Counted from the stretch's first letter, positions 34,979 through 44,418 are shown. The stretch: DNA of 64,000 nucleotides from Sutcliffiella horikoshii (GCA_001636495.1 KV440964.1:3240666-3304665); one strand, 5' to 3'. Translations and numbers: made by a program. The notes: generated by a model from the letters alone, not told the origin.

Positions 34979-35215
34979 ATGAATAAGCATTTTTCTTTTC
35001 AACCTGAACAATCTGTTTCCACTTTCAAAAGCTTCGAAATGACCAGAGAGGAGAAAGTCGCTCAAATCATTGTCGACTCTTCTGTCTTCCAATTTCATAA
35101 AAATAGGCTAATGAACGAAATAGATCGAGCTTTAGGTGATGGTAACCGTCAAAAATTCCTAAATCTATCAAGTGAATATAATGACTTATTAGAGCAATTT
35201 TCTCACATAAAGTAA
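34979..35215 (+). CDS. Small IDEAL-domain protein
   Basis: A 78-residue cytoplasmic protein with one C-terminal IDEAL domain: RLMNEIDRALGDGNRQKFLNLSSEYNDLL, where the conserved I-D-x-A-L becomes IDRAL. The domain is found in small Firmicutes proteins and is thought to mediate protein interaction; the function of this one is unknown. AGGGGG precedes the ATG. It ends in a terminator shared with the converging small membrane gene. Confidence 0.72.
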   Translation: MNKHFSFQPEQSVSTFKSFEMTREEKVAQIIVDSSVFQFHKNRLMNEIDRALGDGNRQKFLNLSSEYNDLLEQFSHIK

Positions 35216-35250
35216 AAAAGGAAGCGGAAATCATTCCGCTTCTTCTTTCG
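35214..35250. terminator. Bidirectional terminator
   Basis: GAAGCGGAA pairs with TTCCGCTTC around 35221-35243, with AAAAAAG on the left and TTCTTTCG on the right. The minus-strand stop codon of the next gene lies inside it. Confidence 0.82.
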
Positions 35251-35452
35251 TTTCGGGCTGCTTTTTCTCTTCTGTTTTCGCTACTGCTTCACAGCAGGTA
35301 CATTTTCTCTTTGTCTCTTTTTCCTGCTTGTACAGATAAGCGAGCACCCCAATAATCAAAAATGAAAAGACCCCTGATGATGAATCCTGAAAAAACAAAT
35401 CCTCTGCATACCTTTCCAAAAGCCTTAACCAGATCTGCAATACAATATCCAT
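35231..35452 (-). CDS. Small single-pass membrane protein with Cys motif
   Basis: A 73-residue protein: an amphipathic N-terminus (MDIVLQIWLRLLERYAEDLF), one helix (GVFSFLIIGVLAYLYK), then a charged cytoplasmic-type tail with KCTCCEAV and many Glu/Lys. I do not recognise it. ATG 35452 is eight bases after AAAGGGG; the longer frame to 35491 was rejected. A perfect PerR-box sequence lies 120 bases upstream, and the CxCC-like motif could bind metal or be redox-active; that link is inference. Confidence 0.6.
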   Translation of the reverse strand: MDIVLQIWLRLLERYAEDLFFQDSSSGVFSFLIIGVLAYLYKQEKETKRKCTCCEAVAKTEEKKQPETKEEAE

Positions 35453-35571
35453 TACACAATCCCCTTTCAGGCGGAATCCAACAGACACCAAATCCCAGTA
35501 ATCCTAAGGTGAAAGGAGTGCATTCAAACAGGCAATGGAAACAGAGTAATAATTATGTGAATATTCTGTGT

Positions 35572-35586
35572 TTATAATTATTATAA
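35572..35586. promoter_or_regulatory. PerR-box match
   Basis: TTATAATTATTATAA is a perfect match to TTATAATNATTATAA, the consensus for the peroxide regulator PerR. The only gene reading away from it nearby is the small Cys-containing membrane protein on the minus strand. A possible minus-strand promoter (TTACAT-17-TAAACA) would overlap it, but the hexamers are weak. Otherwise the 35453-35756 gap shows no gene. Confidence 0.55.
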
Positions 35587-35756
35587 TCGTTATGTAAGTT
35601 TTTTCCTATCCTACTAGCTTCTCATTTTTATAGGACTTCCCTAGTATGCACAAAGGCAAACAGACGTTTCCCTAATCATTCTAGGTATCTTGAAACCCCT
35701 CTTCATACCTATTTATAGGGATTACAGGATTGATATTACGCATGTCCGATAAGTCT

Positions 35757-36215
35757 CTATTTTACGGCTATAGTCCCTCGATAAATAAAAAGTAATGCTA
35801 TAAGCATAAGAGCAACCCCTATGATCCTTTGACTATTCACTGCAATCTTCGTTGCGCCGAACAATCCAAAATGATCAATGACAAGACTAATTATCATTTG
35901 GCCAACAATAACTGAGATTATTGTCAAAGCCACCCCAATTTTTGGAACTGCAATGATAACAAATGTCACAAAGCATGCACCAAGGAATCCGCCTACAAGC
36001 TGCCATTTTGGGACACTTGTAACCTGCAGAAGATTCCCCCTACCGAAGAAAGTCGAAAGTAATAATAGAAACACAGTCCCCAAAAAGAAAGATACAAAAG
36101 AAGCCTCCAGACTCCCTATCTTCCTTCCCAATTGACTATTGATTGGAGCCTGGATTCCGCCGAGTATTCCTCCAAACAACGCCATAAGTACAAACCAGAT
36201 TTTTATCATACCCAT
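35757..36215 (-). CDS. DMT-family small transporter (YdcZ/DUF606)
   Basis: A protein of about 150 residues with five hydrophobic helices, starting IWFVLMALFGGILGGIQAPINSQLG. This N-terminal GG-x-x-x-x-x-N motif is typical of the DUF606/YdcZ group of the drug/metabolite transporter superfamily, which act as dimers. Substrate unknown. The ATG could be 36215 or 36209; AAAGGGTGA fits the second better. Confidence 0.82.
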   Translation of the reverse strand: MGMIKIWFVLMALFGGILGGIQAPINSQLGRKIGSLEASFVSFFLGTVFLLLLSTFFGRGNLLQVTSVPKWQLVGGFLGACFVTFVIIAVPKIGVALTIISVIVGQMIISLVIDHFGLFGATKIAVNSQRIIGVALMLIALLFIYRGTIAVK

Positions 36216-36340
36216 TCACCCTTTCATCCTATCTGCCTGTACTAACATATACTACATACTTCTCCATTCTCCTTTGGACAAGGATAAAAAAGTCGGGTAA
36301 ACTAGCTTAAAAAGCATGTACATAAAAAGGAGTAATTCTT

Positions 36341-37495
36341 ATGGAGCATCTGATTAATCCAAATGTGCGAGATATCGAAATATCAGGTATCCGCAAGTTT
36401 TTCAATTTAGTAGCAAAATATGAAGATGTCATCTCGCTGACAATAGGACAACCGGATTTCCCCACTCCGACACACGTAAAAGATGCAGGTAAAGAGGCGA
36501 TAGAGTCCAACAGAACTGTTTACACCCCCAACGCAGGGATCTTGGAACTCCGGAATGCAGCAGCCGACTTCGTCGGTAAAAAGTACAGTTTATCCTATGA
36601 CCCAGAGTCCGAAATAATCGTCTCCGTCGGTGCAAGCCAAGGAATTGATATCGCGTTTCGAACCATCTTAGTGCCTGAGACAGAAGTAATTCTTCCTGGG
36701 CCTGTCTACCCTGGATACGAACCACTTATCAAGTTATGCGGAGCTACACCTATCCACATTGATACGAGAGAGACAGGATTTCAATTAACGGCAGAGCTTA
36801 TAGAGAAAAGCTTGTCGGAAAGAACACGTTGCATCATCCTACCTTACCCTTCCAATCCTACTGGTGCTGCATTGCCGGAAAAGGAACTGGAAAAGATAGC
36901 TGCATTGCTGAAAGACAAAGATGTTTTCATCTTATCGGATGAAATTTATAGCGAACTTGTTTTCGAAGACAAGCACCGGTCAATTGCCAACCTGCCAGGC
37001 ATGCGGGAGAAAACCATTGTCATAAATGGTGTATCCAAATCCCACTCTATGACAGGATGGCGTATCGGTCTTGTATTCGGTCCGGAATATGTGATGAAGC
37101 AGATGTTGAAGGTGCATCAGTACAACGTTTCCTGTGCCAGCTCCGTCTCGCAATATGCCGCATTGGAAGCATTAACGGTAGGGATTGATGACGCAAAGGA
37201 AATGAAGGTACAGTATAAAGCCAGAATGGAGTATGTGTATGGTCGCCTTTTGGAAATGGGACTTGATGTCGTGAAGCCGAATGGGGCGTTCTACCTGTTC
37301 CCTTCCATTGAAAAGTACAAAATTAAATCCTTCGATTTCGCCTTGAAGCTTGTCGAGGAAGCCGGCGTAGCAGTGGTTCCCGGGAGTGCTTTCTCAGAAC
37401 TTGGTGAAGGATATGTGCGACTCTCCTACGCCTATGACATGGCAACACTTCAAAAAGCGATGGATCGATTGGAAGACTTTTTGCGAAAACTTTAG
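36341..37495 (+). CDS. patA: Aminotransferase A (PatA-like)
   Basis: A 384-residue PLP-dependent class I aminotransferase that follows B. subtilis PatA segment by segment (MEHLINPNVRDIEISGIRKF; ISLTIGQPDFPTP; PYPSNPTGA; NGVSKSHSMTGWRIG). Lys233 in SKSHS binds PLP. PatA acts on N-acetyl-L,L-diaminopimelate-type or aromatic substrates in the lysine/diaminopimelate route of B. subtilis. AAGGAG precedes the ATG. The gene is monocistronic with a strong terminator. Confidence 0.93.
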   Translation: MEHLINPNVRDIEISGIRKFFNLVAKYEDVISLTIGQPDFPTPTHVKDAGKEAIESNRTVYTPNAGILELRNAAADFVGKKYSLSYDPESEIIVSVGASQGIDIAFRTILVPETEVILPGPVYPGYEPLIKLCGATPIHIDTRETGFQLTAELIEKSLSERTRCIILPYPSNPTGAALPEKELEKIAALLKDKDVFILSDEIYSELVFEDKHRSIANLPGMREKTIVINGVSKSHSMTGWRIGLVFGPEYVMKQMLKVHQYNVSCASSVSQYAALEALTVGIDDAKEMKVQYKARMEYVYGRLLEMGLDVVKPNGAFYLFPSIEKYKIKSFDFALKLVEEAGVAVVPGSAFSELGEGYVRLSYAYDMATLQKAMDRLEDFLRKL

Positions 37496-37505
37496 AGATG
37501 ACCGA

Positions 37506-37548
37506 AAGAAGGGACGCTCCGTCATTAGCAGGCGTTCCTTCTTTATTT
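37506..37548 (+). terminator. Intrinsic terminator of patA
   Basis: AAGAAGG-ACGC pairs with GCGT-CCTTCTT, followed by TATTTC. Confidence 0.82.
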
Positions 37549-37565
37549 CATTTTCTAAAGGAGCA

Positions 37566-37603
37566 AAAATAAATGCCCGCCCCCACACAAGGGACAGGCA
37601 TTG
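37566..37603 (-). terminator. Likely terminator of the first subtilisin gene
   Basis: On the minus strand AATGCC...TCCC pairs imperfectly with GGG...GGCATT, followed by TATTTTTGC. Confidence 0.6.
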
Positions 37604-37625
37604 ATTGGTATGTGATTTTTCTGGT

Positions 37626-38765
37626 CTATTGAAGTGCCGCTTCCAAATTTATGACGCCATGGCCATAGTTGAAGGCAGATCCCAAATTGGTTGCCGTATC
37701 TCTTAATCTTTCACGAACCTGCACGTTTGTCAGATTCGGGTTTTGCGCAAGTAACAATGCTGCCGCTCCTGCCACGTGAGGAGAAGCCATGGAAGTTCCA
37801 TTCAATTCACCATATTGGTTTCCAGGTAAAGTACTGTTGATAGCAACACCTGGTGCCATCACTTCCAATTGACTTCCTACACTTGAGAAGGATGCACGGT
37901 TGTTATTGGAATCTACCGCACCTACCGCAATAACGGAATCGTATCTTGCCGGATAGCCGATCGTATTAACCAGTCCTAGCACGGAACCACTGTTTCCTGC
38001 TGCCGCTACCACTACAATCCCACTGTTATAGGCATTGTCACTCGCCTGCTTCAACGTCGTGGAACCAGTACTGCCACCCAGACTCATATTAATGACATCC
38101 ATGTTGTTGTCGATTGCCCATTCAATTCCTTGGGCAATTCCTGCAAGCGTTCCACTGCCACCAGCACTTAGTACTTTTACTGCATAAAGATCTACATCGT
38201 AGGAAACACCTAACACTCCCACATTATTATTCAATGCAGCAATTGTTCCAGCCACATGTGTGCCGTGCCCATTGCCATCCGTCAAAGCATCAGGCTCTTC
38301 GGAAACGAAGCTTGCACCGCCTACTACACGAAGGTCTTCATGGCTTGCATCAATGCCTGTATCCAGTACAGCCACTTTCACACCAGATCCCGTCACATTT
38401 TGTGCATGTGCTACATCCGCTTTGATATGAGGTACTCCATATGGAATCGTTTGAGCGGTCGTTTGCATTTCAACGTTTTCTTCCACATACTCCACTAGAG
38501 GATTTTTCTCAAGTGCTGCTGCTGCAACTTCCGGAAGAGTGATATGTAAGACATTCATGTGCTTGAATTCATGTTCCACCGTTCCACCAAGAGTGGACAC
38601 CATTGTGTCTGCCTTGGCTATGGAAGGACCCGTTTTTAAACCGATCAGGTATTCCTTCATCAATGGTTTTCCATTTGCACTTGCATCAGATGGCATAAAG
38701 GAGAAAGATAACACCATTACTACCGCCAATAAGACGGTGAATATTTTTCTTAATGACTTGTTCAT
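37626..38765 (-). CDS. Extracellular subtilisin-type serine protease (copy 1)
   Basis: A 379-residue preproprotein: signal peptide 1-30, I9 propeptide to about residue 103, mature enzyme starting [13 protein letters not shown] (about 276 residues). Triad Asp135 ([10 protein letters not shown]), His167 ([10 protein letters not shown]) and Ser325 ([12 protein letters not shown]), with the AAAGNSG oxyanion Asn. It is a classic subtilisin of the AprE/Carlsberg class. The neighbour downstream in coordinates (39053-40198) is a close paralogue, so the pair arose by duplication. AAGGAG lies 12 bases before the ATG. An upstream inverted-repeat element (38849-38910) is shared with the paralogue. Confidence 0.94.
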   Translation of the reverse strand: MNKSLRKIFTVLLAVVMVLSFSFMPSDASANGKPLMKEYLIGLKTGPSIAKADTMVSTLGGTVEHEFKHMNVLHITLPEVAAAALEKNPLVEYVEENVEMQTTAQTIPYGVPHIKADVAHAQNVTGSGVKVAVLDTGIDASHEDLRVVGGASFVSEEPDALTDGNGHGTHVAGTIAALNNNVGVLGVSYDVDLYAVKVLSAGGSGTLAGIAQGIEWAIDNNMDVINMSLGGSTGSTTLKQASDNAYNSGIVVVAAAGNSGSVLGLVNTIGYPARYDSVIAVGAVDSNNNRASFSSVGSQLEVMAPGVAINSTLPGNQYGELNGTSMASPHVAGAAALLLAQNPNLTNVQVRERLRDTATNLGSAFNYGHGVINLEAALQ

Positions 38766-38848
38766 ATGTAATTCACGCTCCTTCTTTTTTCTAAATAATC
38801 AAATTATTTAGTTAACTATAATACTAGCATAACAATATAGAAATTGTT

Positions 38849-38910
38849 ATTGGGAAAGCGGTCTGGATATGGCGGCCTAATCCGGAGATTCTACACCCGA
38901 ATTTCCCAAT
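38849..38910 (-). promoter_or_regulatory. Inverted-repeat element upstream of subtilisin copy 1
   Basis: ATTGGGAAA (38849-38857) and TTTCCCAAT (38902-38910) form a 9-base inverted repeat with 44 bases between. The same element, with the same spacing and nearly the same distance to the start codon (84 versus 88 bases), precedes subtilisin copy 2. Confidence 0.6.
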
Positions 38911-38979
38911 GGTGCATCATGGTAATAACTTCAAAAATAAGTCATTAGTGCTAAAAAATTCTTATTCTATTATAAGAAT

Positions 38980-39026
38980 AAAAAAAACACCAGATTCGCT
39001 CGAAAACAGAGAGCGAATTCTGGTGC
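38980..39026 (-). terminator. Intrinsic terminator of subtilisin copy 2
   Basis: On the minus strand CACCAGAATTCGCTC pairs with GAGCGAATCTGGTG, followed by eight T. Very strong. Confidence 0.9.
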
Positions 39027-39052
39027 ATCTATTAGAGGGGGGGATAAACTTA

Positions 39053-40198
39053 TTATTGTAAAGCACTTTCCACATTGATGACACCTTTTCCGTAGAAGAA
39101 AGGATCACCTAAATTTGTAGCCGTATTTTTCAGACGTTCACGAATTTGAACATTTGTCATGCTTGGGTATTTCGCCTTGATTAATGCAGCAGCTCCTGCA
39201 ACGTGCGGAGATGCCATGGACGTACCATTGAAAGAAGCATAGTTATTACCAGGAGTCGTGCTTAAAATATTCACTCCAGGAGCCATTACTTCCAGTTCAT
39301 TCCCAACACTGGAGAAAGAGGCACGGTTGTTACTGGAATCCACCGCTCCTACTGCGATAACAGAACTGTATCTAGCAGGATACCCCATTGTGTTTTGCTT
39401 TCCTCTTGAACCAGAGTTCCCAGCTGCGGCAATTACTACAACTCCTCTAGCATAAGCATTATCACAAGCTTGTTGTAAAGCTGAAGATCCAGAGCTTCCA
39501 CCAAGACTCATATTGATGACATCCATTCCGTTAGCAACGGACCACTCAATACCTTGCGCAATGCCACTTAATGTTCCACTACCTGAAGCACTAAGTACTT
39601 TTACTGCATATAGGTCAGCATTGTAAGCTACACCAAGTACACCAGTTGTGTTATTCAAAGCAGCAACTGTTCCAGCTACGTGTGTTCCATGGCCGTTACC
39701 GTCTTGAAGAGCATTCGGCTCACCAGAAACAAAGCTTGCTCCGCCTTTTACGTTAAGATCGGCATGGTTTGCGTCAATTCCTGTATCCAGGATGGCAACC
39801 TTCACACCGCTTCCAGTCACTCCAGCAGCATGCGCTTTGTCAGCTTTGATATGAGGGATGCCCCAAGGAACTGTTTGAGCAGTAGCCATCATTTCGACGT
39901 TTTCCTCAACGAAAGCAATGTTAGGATTCTTCATTAATGCTTCTGCAGCTTTTACAGGCAACGATACTTCCACAACATCCATGTACTGGAATGTATGTTG
40001 TATGTCCCCACCAGCAGCGGTAATCAAATTTTTAGAAGACTGGGCATTTGCTTTATTACCTTTTGCAAATCCAACTAAGTATTCTTTCTTTGCACTAGCA
40101 TTCGGATTTGATGCTTCTGCCTGAGCAGTTCCGAAGGCTAACGAGAAAGCCAATATTGCGATAAGTATGACCGAAAAACCTTTCATCCACTTTTTCAA
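39053..40198 (-). CDS. Extracellular subtilisin-type serine protease (copy 2)
   Basis: A 381-residue preproprotein of the same length as AprE. Signal peptide 1-27 (ending AQA), I9 propeptide to about 106, mature enzyme of 275 residues starting [13 protein letters not shown]. Triad Asp138, His170 and Ser327. I chose TTG 40198, eight bases after AAGGAG; the GTG at 40207 overlaps that site. The mature part has a single Cys (LQQACDNAY), unusual for Bacillus subtilisins, where copy 1 has Ser. The element at 40286-40347 lies upstream. Confidence 0.93.
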   Translation of the reverse strand: MKKWMKGFSVILIAILAFSLAFGTAQAEASNPNASAKKEYLVGFAKGNKANAQSSKNLITAAGGDIQHTFQYMDVVEVSLPVKAAEALMKNPNIAFVEENVEMMATAQTVPWGIPHIKADKAHAAGVTGSGVKVAILDTGIDANHADLNVKGGASFVSGEPNALQDGNGHGTHVAGTVAALNNTTGVLGVAYNADLYAVKVLSASGSGTLSGIAQGIEWSVANGMDVINMSLGGSSGSSALQQACDNAYARGVVVIAAAGNSGSRGKQNTMGYPARYSSVIAVGAVDSSNNRASFSSVGNELEVMAPGVNILSTTPGNNYASFNGTSMASPHVAGAAALIKAKYPSMTNVQIRERLKNTATNLGDPFFYGKGVINVESALQ

Positions 40199-40285
40199 TA
40201 GATTCACTCCTTGAATAAGAATTTTAATAATTCTAACTATTAAGAACTATTAACGAAAGTTTACCATCAGTCACGAGAAATTCAT

Positions 40286-40347
40286 ATTGGGAAAACAGAG
40301 AAAAAATAGGGAGATTATATGCCTAATAGACCACCAAGTTTCCCAAT
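40286..40347 (-). promoter_or_regulatory. Inverted-repeat element upstream of subtilisin copy 2
   Basis: ATTGGGAAA (40286-40294) and TTTCCCAAT (40339-40347), 44 bases apart, exactly the geometry found before copy 1. Outside the arms the two elements are mostly different, so the arms look conserved by selection. Confidence 0.6.
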
Positions 40348-40428
40348 AGGAAAATCTGTAATAGTTTCCTTGATTATCCTATAGAATGGAATTGGTGTGG
40401 ATTTTTCACATGAACCCATCTATAAATC

Positions 40429-40457
40429 AAAAAAGAAGCTGAGTCTATACAGCTTCT
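40429..40457 (-). terminator. Intrinsic terminator of the SLH subtilase gene
   Basis: On the minus strand AGAAGCTG pairs with CAGCTTCT, followed by TTTTTT. Confidence 0.85.
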
Positions 40458-40500
40458 CTCCTACCCCAACTATTAAAAATCTGTTTTTTTAACAATGGTC

Positions 40501-42957
40501 TCAATTAAAAAACACGTTAAAATATCTTGTAAATGCCACTGCAAAATCTCCCCTTGTAATCTCCTCGTTACCGTGGAAAGTAGCCTCGATCTTTGGTTTC
40601 AAGTCATACCTTCCCTGTGTGACGGAGAAATTCGCATTCAGAATATTTAAGTTTAAAGCCAATTGTACATATCCTTTTAAGTGTTCTGGAATATCTCCTT
40701 GATCCTTTAACACTACGAGTTCATCTTTATACATCACTTTTATATCACCTTTATGGGCTAACGCCTCTTCTTGTAATCCAAGACTCTGAACCAAGGAGTA
40801 TGCCAGTTCCCCTTTCGTTACCGCTCCTTTAGGTAAAAACTTTCCATCTTTCCCAGGTAACATGACTCCATTATTTTGGTGGAATTGGTCACGGAATGCA
40901 CTTCCTTTAGCAACAACAGCTTCAGCAAAAGCCGATTCACCACCTGTAATATCTCCAAAGGTTGGTTGAGCTGGAATGCTTTGGCGAATTTCTGCCCCCA
41001 TCATCAAAGACTTGGCAAGATCCAGTCTGGTAAGTTTAGCATCCGGTTTAAATGAGCCATTTTTGTAGCCATCAAATAATCTCTCACTTACACCGTGCTG
41101 GATGGCAGCTTCTGCTGGATGACCACTTATATCATTTAAGCCCGTAAACCCATCAATTCTAGTAAAAGCGAATGATCCTTGTACCTTTTCAGGTAGGGCA
41201 ATTCCAATGGGATTGAGGTCGGCTCCTCTAAGTCCTCTGATTTCTGCTTTCCATGTACCAGGCTGTGGGTAGTCTACCAATACAATACGGTCTGTATATA
41301 AGGGGAATAGCAGACTGACACCTGAACTGTATTCTGTTCCATCCGGCGCTGTCAGGACTAGGTTAATTGGATTTCCCGTAGCTTCCATCATCCCTTTTCC
41401 GTCCACTCTTGCAAGAAGATTGGTCAATCCTTGTTCAATAGAAAATTCATAAGCACCCCCGGTAAGCGTGGAATAGTTTATTTCAAATTCTTCCCTTGTT
41501 GTTGACGTATCAACGTTTGAGTAGAAGGTTTGGTTCATAATGGACGTCGATCCATACGTTTTATCCTGATGAAGAGAGGCATCCACAGCAGCATACGCGT
41601 TTACATAACCTGCTCCTACTTCCCATGCTTCATATCCCGGCATATTGGTAGCTGTATGTTGAATGATCTCTTTGACCTGATCTGGTGATAATGTTGGATC
41701 AGCCTCTAGCATTAACGCCACAATTCCAGCCACATGTGGTGTTGCCATTGACGTTCCACTCATAGTTGTATAGTAAGGGAGGTGTTGAGGTTCAATTAAT
41801 TCTGCATCTTTTTCAGCCGCCAGTGCGGAAAGTGGGGCCAGCACTCTTGTTGATACGATATCCACTCCAGGCGCAGTTATGGTTGGTCTATCTTCCCATG
41901 TCCATTCCATCCCGTCCATGCTGAATGTTCCTCCAACCCCTTTCGTGCCACGAGAGGAGAAATCAGCCAAGGTGCCATCCTTGACACCTGCCGCAACTGA
42001 AATGACCCAAGGTGCTTTGGCATACGGGTTATGTGTGTTTTCCGAAGGTCCTTCATTTCCTGCTGCAAATAGAACGACGATTCCTCGATCATATGCTTTT
42101 TTACTTGCTACATTTATAGGGTGGTTCGGGTCAAAGTCTCCACTCGATCCCCATGAGTTTGTAATTACCCGAATGTCATATTCCTGCTGATGGGTGATGG
42201 CATAATCAAAGCCCCCGATTCCATCCAGGATGAAAAGTGCTCCTCCAGAACCATACCCAATCAGGTCTGCACCTGGTGCCGCTCCCTCATACTTCCCTCC
42301 TGACATTGCTCCTGTTCCGCCAACAGTTCCTGCCACATGTGTTCCATGCCCGGAGTTTGTATCTGTGTTTGGTACATTTTCCGTGTATGTGATCGGTAAG
42401 ATTCCCGTTATTCCTTGAAGGTTGGTGGAGCCAAGTACGTTTTGAACAAGATTCCTTCCGAACTCATGATCTTTATGTGTACCGTCCACTCCACTGTCAT
42501 TCACTACCACTCCTATCCCATTTCCCGAGATAGGCATTCCCCCATTCCCCTTGGTCATTTCCTTGTCCGTTCTGACTTTGTTCACTCCTGTAATATCCGT
42601 TGATTCTGCGTTATAGTACGTTACTTCTTCATTGAGATAAATCGATCTTACTTCCGGTGATTCTGCCAATGCTTCGACTTGCTTCTTCGTTGCCAGAGCC
42701 CCAGCAATCGGTAACTCGTTCATGGTTACTGCTGTATTGATTCCTAGCTCTTTTAACAACTTGAGCTGTGTGGCTGTGGGTTTATGTTCTCCATTGAAGG
42801 TAATGATAATCTGAGCAGTAGTTGTAGCATCCTTCAAAACGGACCATACTTTTTCTTGCACAACGGAGGAAACGGTATCTTCTCCCTCCGCTTTCACACT
42901 ATATAATGGAGTCAGCATCAACAATAACGCACATACAGCAGCAAACCATCTTTTCAT
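40501..42957 (-). CDS. Cell-surface subtilase with C-terminal SLH-type repeats
   Basis: An 818-residue secreted protease: signal peptide 1-23, propeptide-like region to about 120, S8 domain with Asp154 (VNDSGVDGTH), His204 (SGHGTHVAG), NSWG and Ser403 (SGTSMATPHVAG). A beta-rich segment (about 465-600) follows, then three SLH-like repeats (about 605-815; the first with GVSERLFDGYKNGSFKPDAK). SLH repeats bind pyruvylated wall polymers, so the enzyme is expected on the cell surface. ATG 42957 is six bases after AGAGGG; 42975 was rejected. It is cotranscribed with the shorter paralogue upstream (gap 27). Confidence 0.9.
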   Translation of the reverse strand: MKRWFAAVCALLLMLTPLYSVKAEGEDTVSSVVQEKVWSVLKDATTTAQIIITFNGEHKPTATQLKLLKELGINTAVTMNELPIAGALATKKQVEALAESPEVRSIYLNEEVTYYNAESTDITGVNKVRTDKEMTKGNGGMPISGNGIGVVVNDSGVDGTHKDHEFGRNLVQNVLGSTNLQGITGILPITYTENVPNTDTNSGHGTHVAGTVGGTGAMSGGKYEGAAPGADLIGYGSGGALFILDGIGGFDYAITHQQEYDIRVITNSWGSSGDFDPNHPINVASKKAYDRGIVVLFAAGNEGPSENTHNPYAKAPWVISVAAGVKDGTLADFSSRGTKGVGGTFSMDGMEWTWEDRPTITAPGVDIVSTRVLAPLSALAAEKDAELIEPQHLPYYTTMSGTSMATPHVAGIVALMLEADPTLSPDQVKEIIQHTATNMPGYEAWEVGAGYVNAYAAVDASLHQDKTYGSTSIMNQTFYSNVDTSTTREEFEINYSTLTGGAYEFSIEQGLTNLLARVDGKGMMEATGNPINLVLTAPDGTEYSSGVSLLFPLYTDRIVLVDYPQPGTWKAEIRGLRGADLNPIGIALPEKVQGSFAFTRIDGFTGLNDISGHPAEAAIQHGVSERLFDGYKNGSFKPDAKLTRLDLAKSLMMGAEIRQSIPAQPTFGDITGGESAFAEAVVAKGSAFRDQFHQNNGVMLPGKDGKFLPKGAVTKGELAYSLVQSLGLQEEALAHKGDIKVMYKDELVVLKDQGDIPEHLKGYVQLALNLNILNANFSVTQGRYDLKPKIEATFHGNEEITRGDFAVAFTRYFNVFFN

Positions 42958-42984
42958 TAAATTCCCTCTTTTCATATGAATTGT

Positions 42985-44418
42985 TTATTGAATAGCTTTC
43001 GTAACCGCTTCATAGGCATCAACATAGCCAGCACCAGTTTCCCATATTGCATATCCTTCCATCGGTATGGCCGTGCCTTCGAGTATCTCTTTTATTTCCA
43101 ATGCATCCAGGGTTGGATTTACTTCCAACATCAACGCAATGATTCCTGCGACATGCGGGGCCGCCATGGAGGTTCCGCTGAATGTGGTGTAGTAAGGCAG
43201 ATGGGCAGGTGAGATATATTCCAAGTCTTTCTGTGCACTCAACGCAGATAAAGGAGTAAACACTCTTGCAGACACAATGTCAACGCCAGGCGCAGTGACG
43301 GTAGGGCGGTCTTCCCAACTATATTCCTTCCCATCCACTATCACGGACCCTCCATTTCCTTGAACTCCTCTGGAGGAGAAATCGGCCAGATCCCCTTCAA
43401 TAGACCCAGCTGCTACCGTTATGACCCAAGGCGCTTTTTTGTAGTTACCGGAAATCGTCGCTTCCCCAGGACCAGAGTTTCCAGCAGAAAAAACGGTAAT
43501 AATTCCACGATCATACAGTTTTTTGGTTGCAATATTGATTGGATCGTTGGGATCAAAGTCCGTACCTGCATCGCTCGTTGCACCCCAGGAATTCGTGATG
43601 ATGCGGATGTTGTATTCCTGCTGATGTGTCAGGGCATAGTCAAATCCGCCAAGCGTATCGAGCATTGCTACAACCGCCCCGGAACCGTACCCAATCAAAT
43701 TTGCTCCAGGGGCAACCCCTTCATACTTCCCTCCTGACATCGCTCCTGTACCTCCAACCGTACCAGCCACATGTGTTCCATGCCCGGAGCTTGAATCCGT
43801 ATTGGGAACATTTTCGACGTAAGTGATTGGTAGAATCCCTGTCATAGCATTCAGGTTGGTACTGCCAAGGACATTCTGGACAAGATTGTTACCAAACTTT
43901 ATGTCATTGTGTGTTCCATCCACACCACTATCATTTATGACGATTCCGATGCCATTCCCACTCACTGGCATCCCGCCATTCATTCTACGGAAACTTTCAT
44001 CTTTACGAACTCGGTCCACACCAGTATAAGCTGTGGCATCATCGTTCTCATATTGAAGTTCCTGGTTGTAAAAAACGGAAATTACGTTATCCCACTCGAG
44101 GATTTGATCGACTTGTTCCTTTGTTGCCAAAGCTCCTACAAAGGGTAAATGATTAAATGTGATGGCTTGCTGTATTCCTATCTCTTCCAAAAGATCTGTA
44201 TGATGGGACTTAACTCCACTATCGGTATCATAAGAAATGATTACTTCAACTGGCCCTTCCCTCGTTTTAAAAATCTCCCTCAGTGACTCATCGAGAATGC
44301 CTGCTCCCATTTGGACATTATTGGCATTAACCTGCTGAGAACCGTTCATCCAAACTGATTGTACGAATAAACTCAGTATAAGAACCCCAATAGATAAAAA
44401 AGAAACCTTTGTTCTCAT
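42985..44418 (-). CDS. Secreted subtilase, paralogue without wall anchor
   Basis: A 477-residue protein, closely related to the first 470 residues of its neighbour (shared NNGGMPVSGNGIG-type, LVQNVLGSTNL and TGILPITY segments). Signal peptide 1-33, triad Asp163, His213 and Ser417, NSWG oxyanion motif. It ends right after the catalytic domain, without SLH repeats, so it is probably released. ATG 44418 is seven bases after AAAGGGG; GTG 44421 is in frame. The first gene of a two-gene operon. Confidence 0.9.
   Translation of the reverse strand: MRTKVSFLSIGVLILSLFVQSVWMNGSQQVNANNVQMGAGILDESLREIFKTREGPVEVIISYDTDSGVKSHHTDLLEEIGIQQAITFNHLPFVGALATKEQVDQILEWDNVISVFYNQELQYENDDATAYTGVDRVRKDESFRRMNGGMPVSGNGIGIVINDSGVDGTHNDIKFGNNLVQNVLGSTNLNAMTGILPITYVENVPNTDSSSGHGTHVAGTVGGTGAMSGGKYEGVAPGANLIGYGSGAVVAMLDTLGGFDYALTHQQEYNIRIITNSWGATSDAGTDFDPNDPINIATKKLYDRGIITVFSAGNSGPGEATISGNYKKAPWVITVAAGSIEGDLADFSSRGVQGNGGSVIVDGKEYSWEDRPTVTAPGVDIVSARVFTPLSALSAQKDLEYISPAHLPYYTTFSGTSMAAPHVAGIIALMLEVNPTLDALEIKEILEGTAIPMEGYAIWETGAGYVDAYEAVTKAIQ

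Noticed and set aside
35453-35756. Short frame of 18 codons before the small membrane gene
   Set aside because: It has no ribosome binding site; its stop codon only happens to lie next to the AAAGGGG of the real gene.
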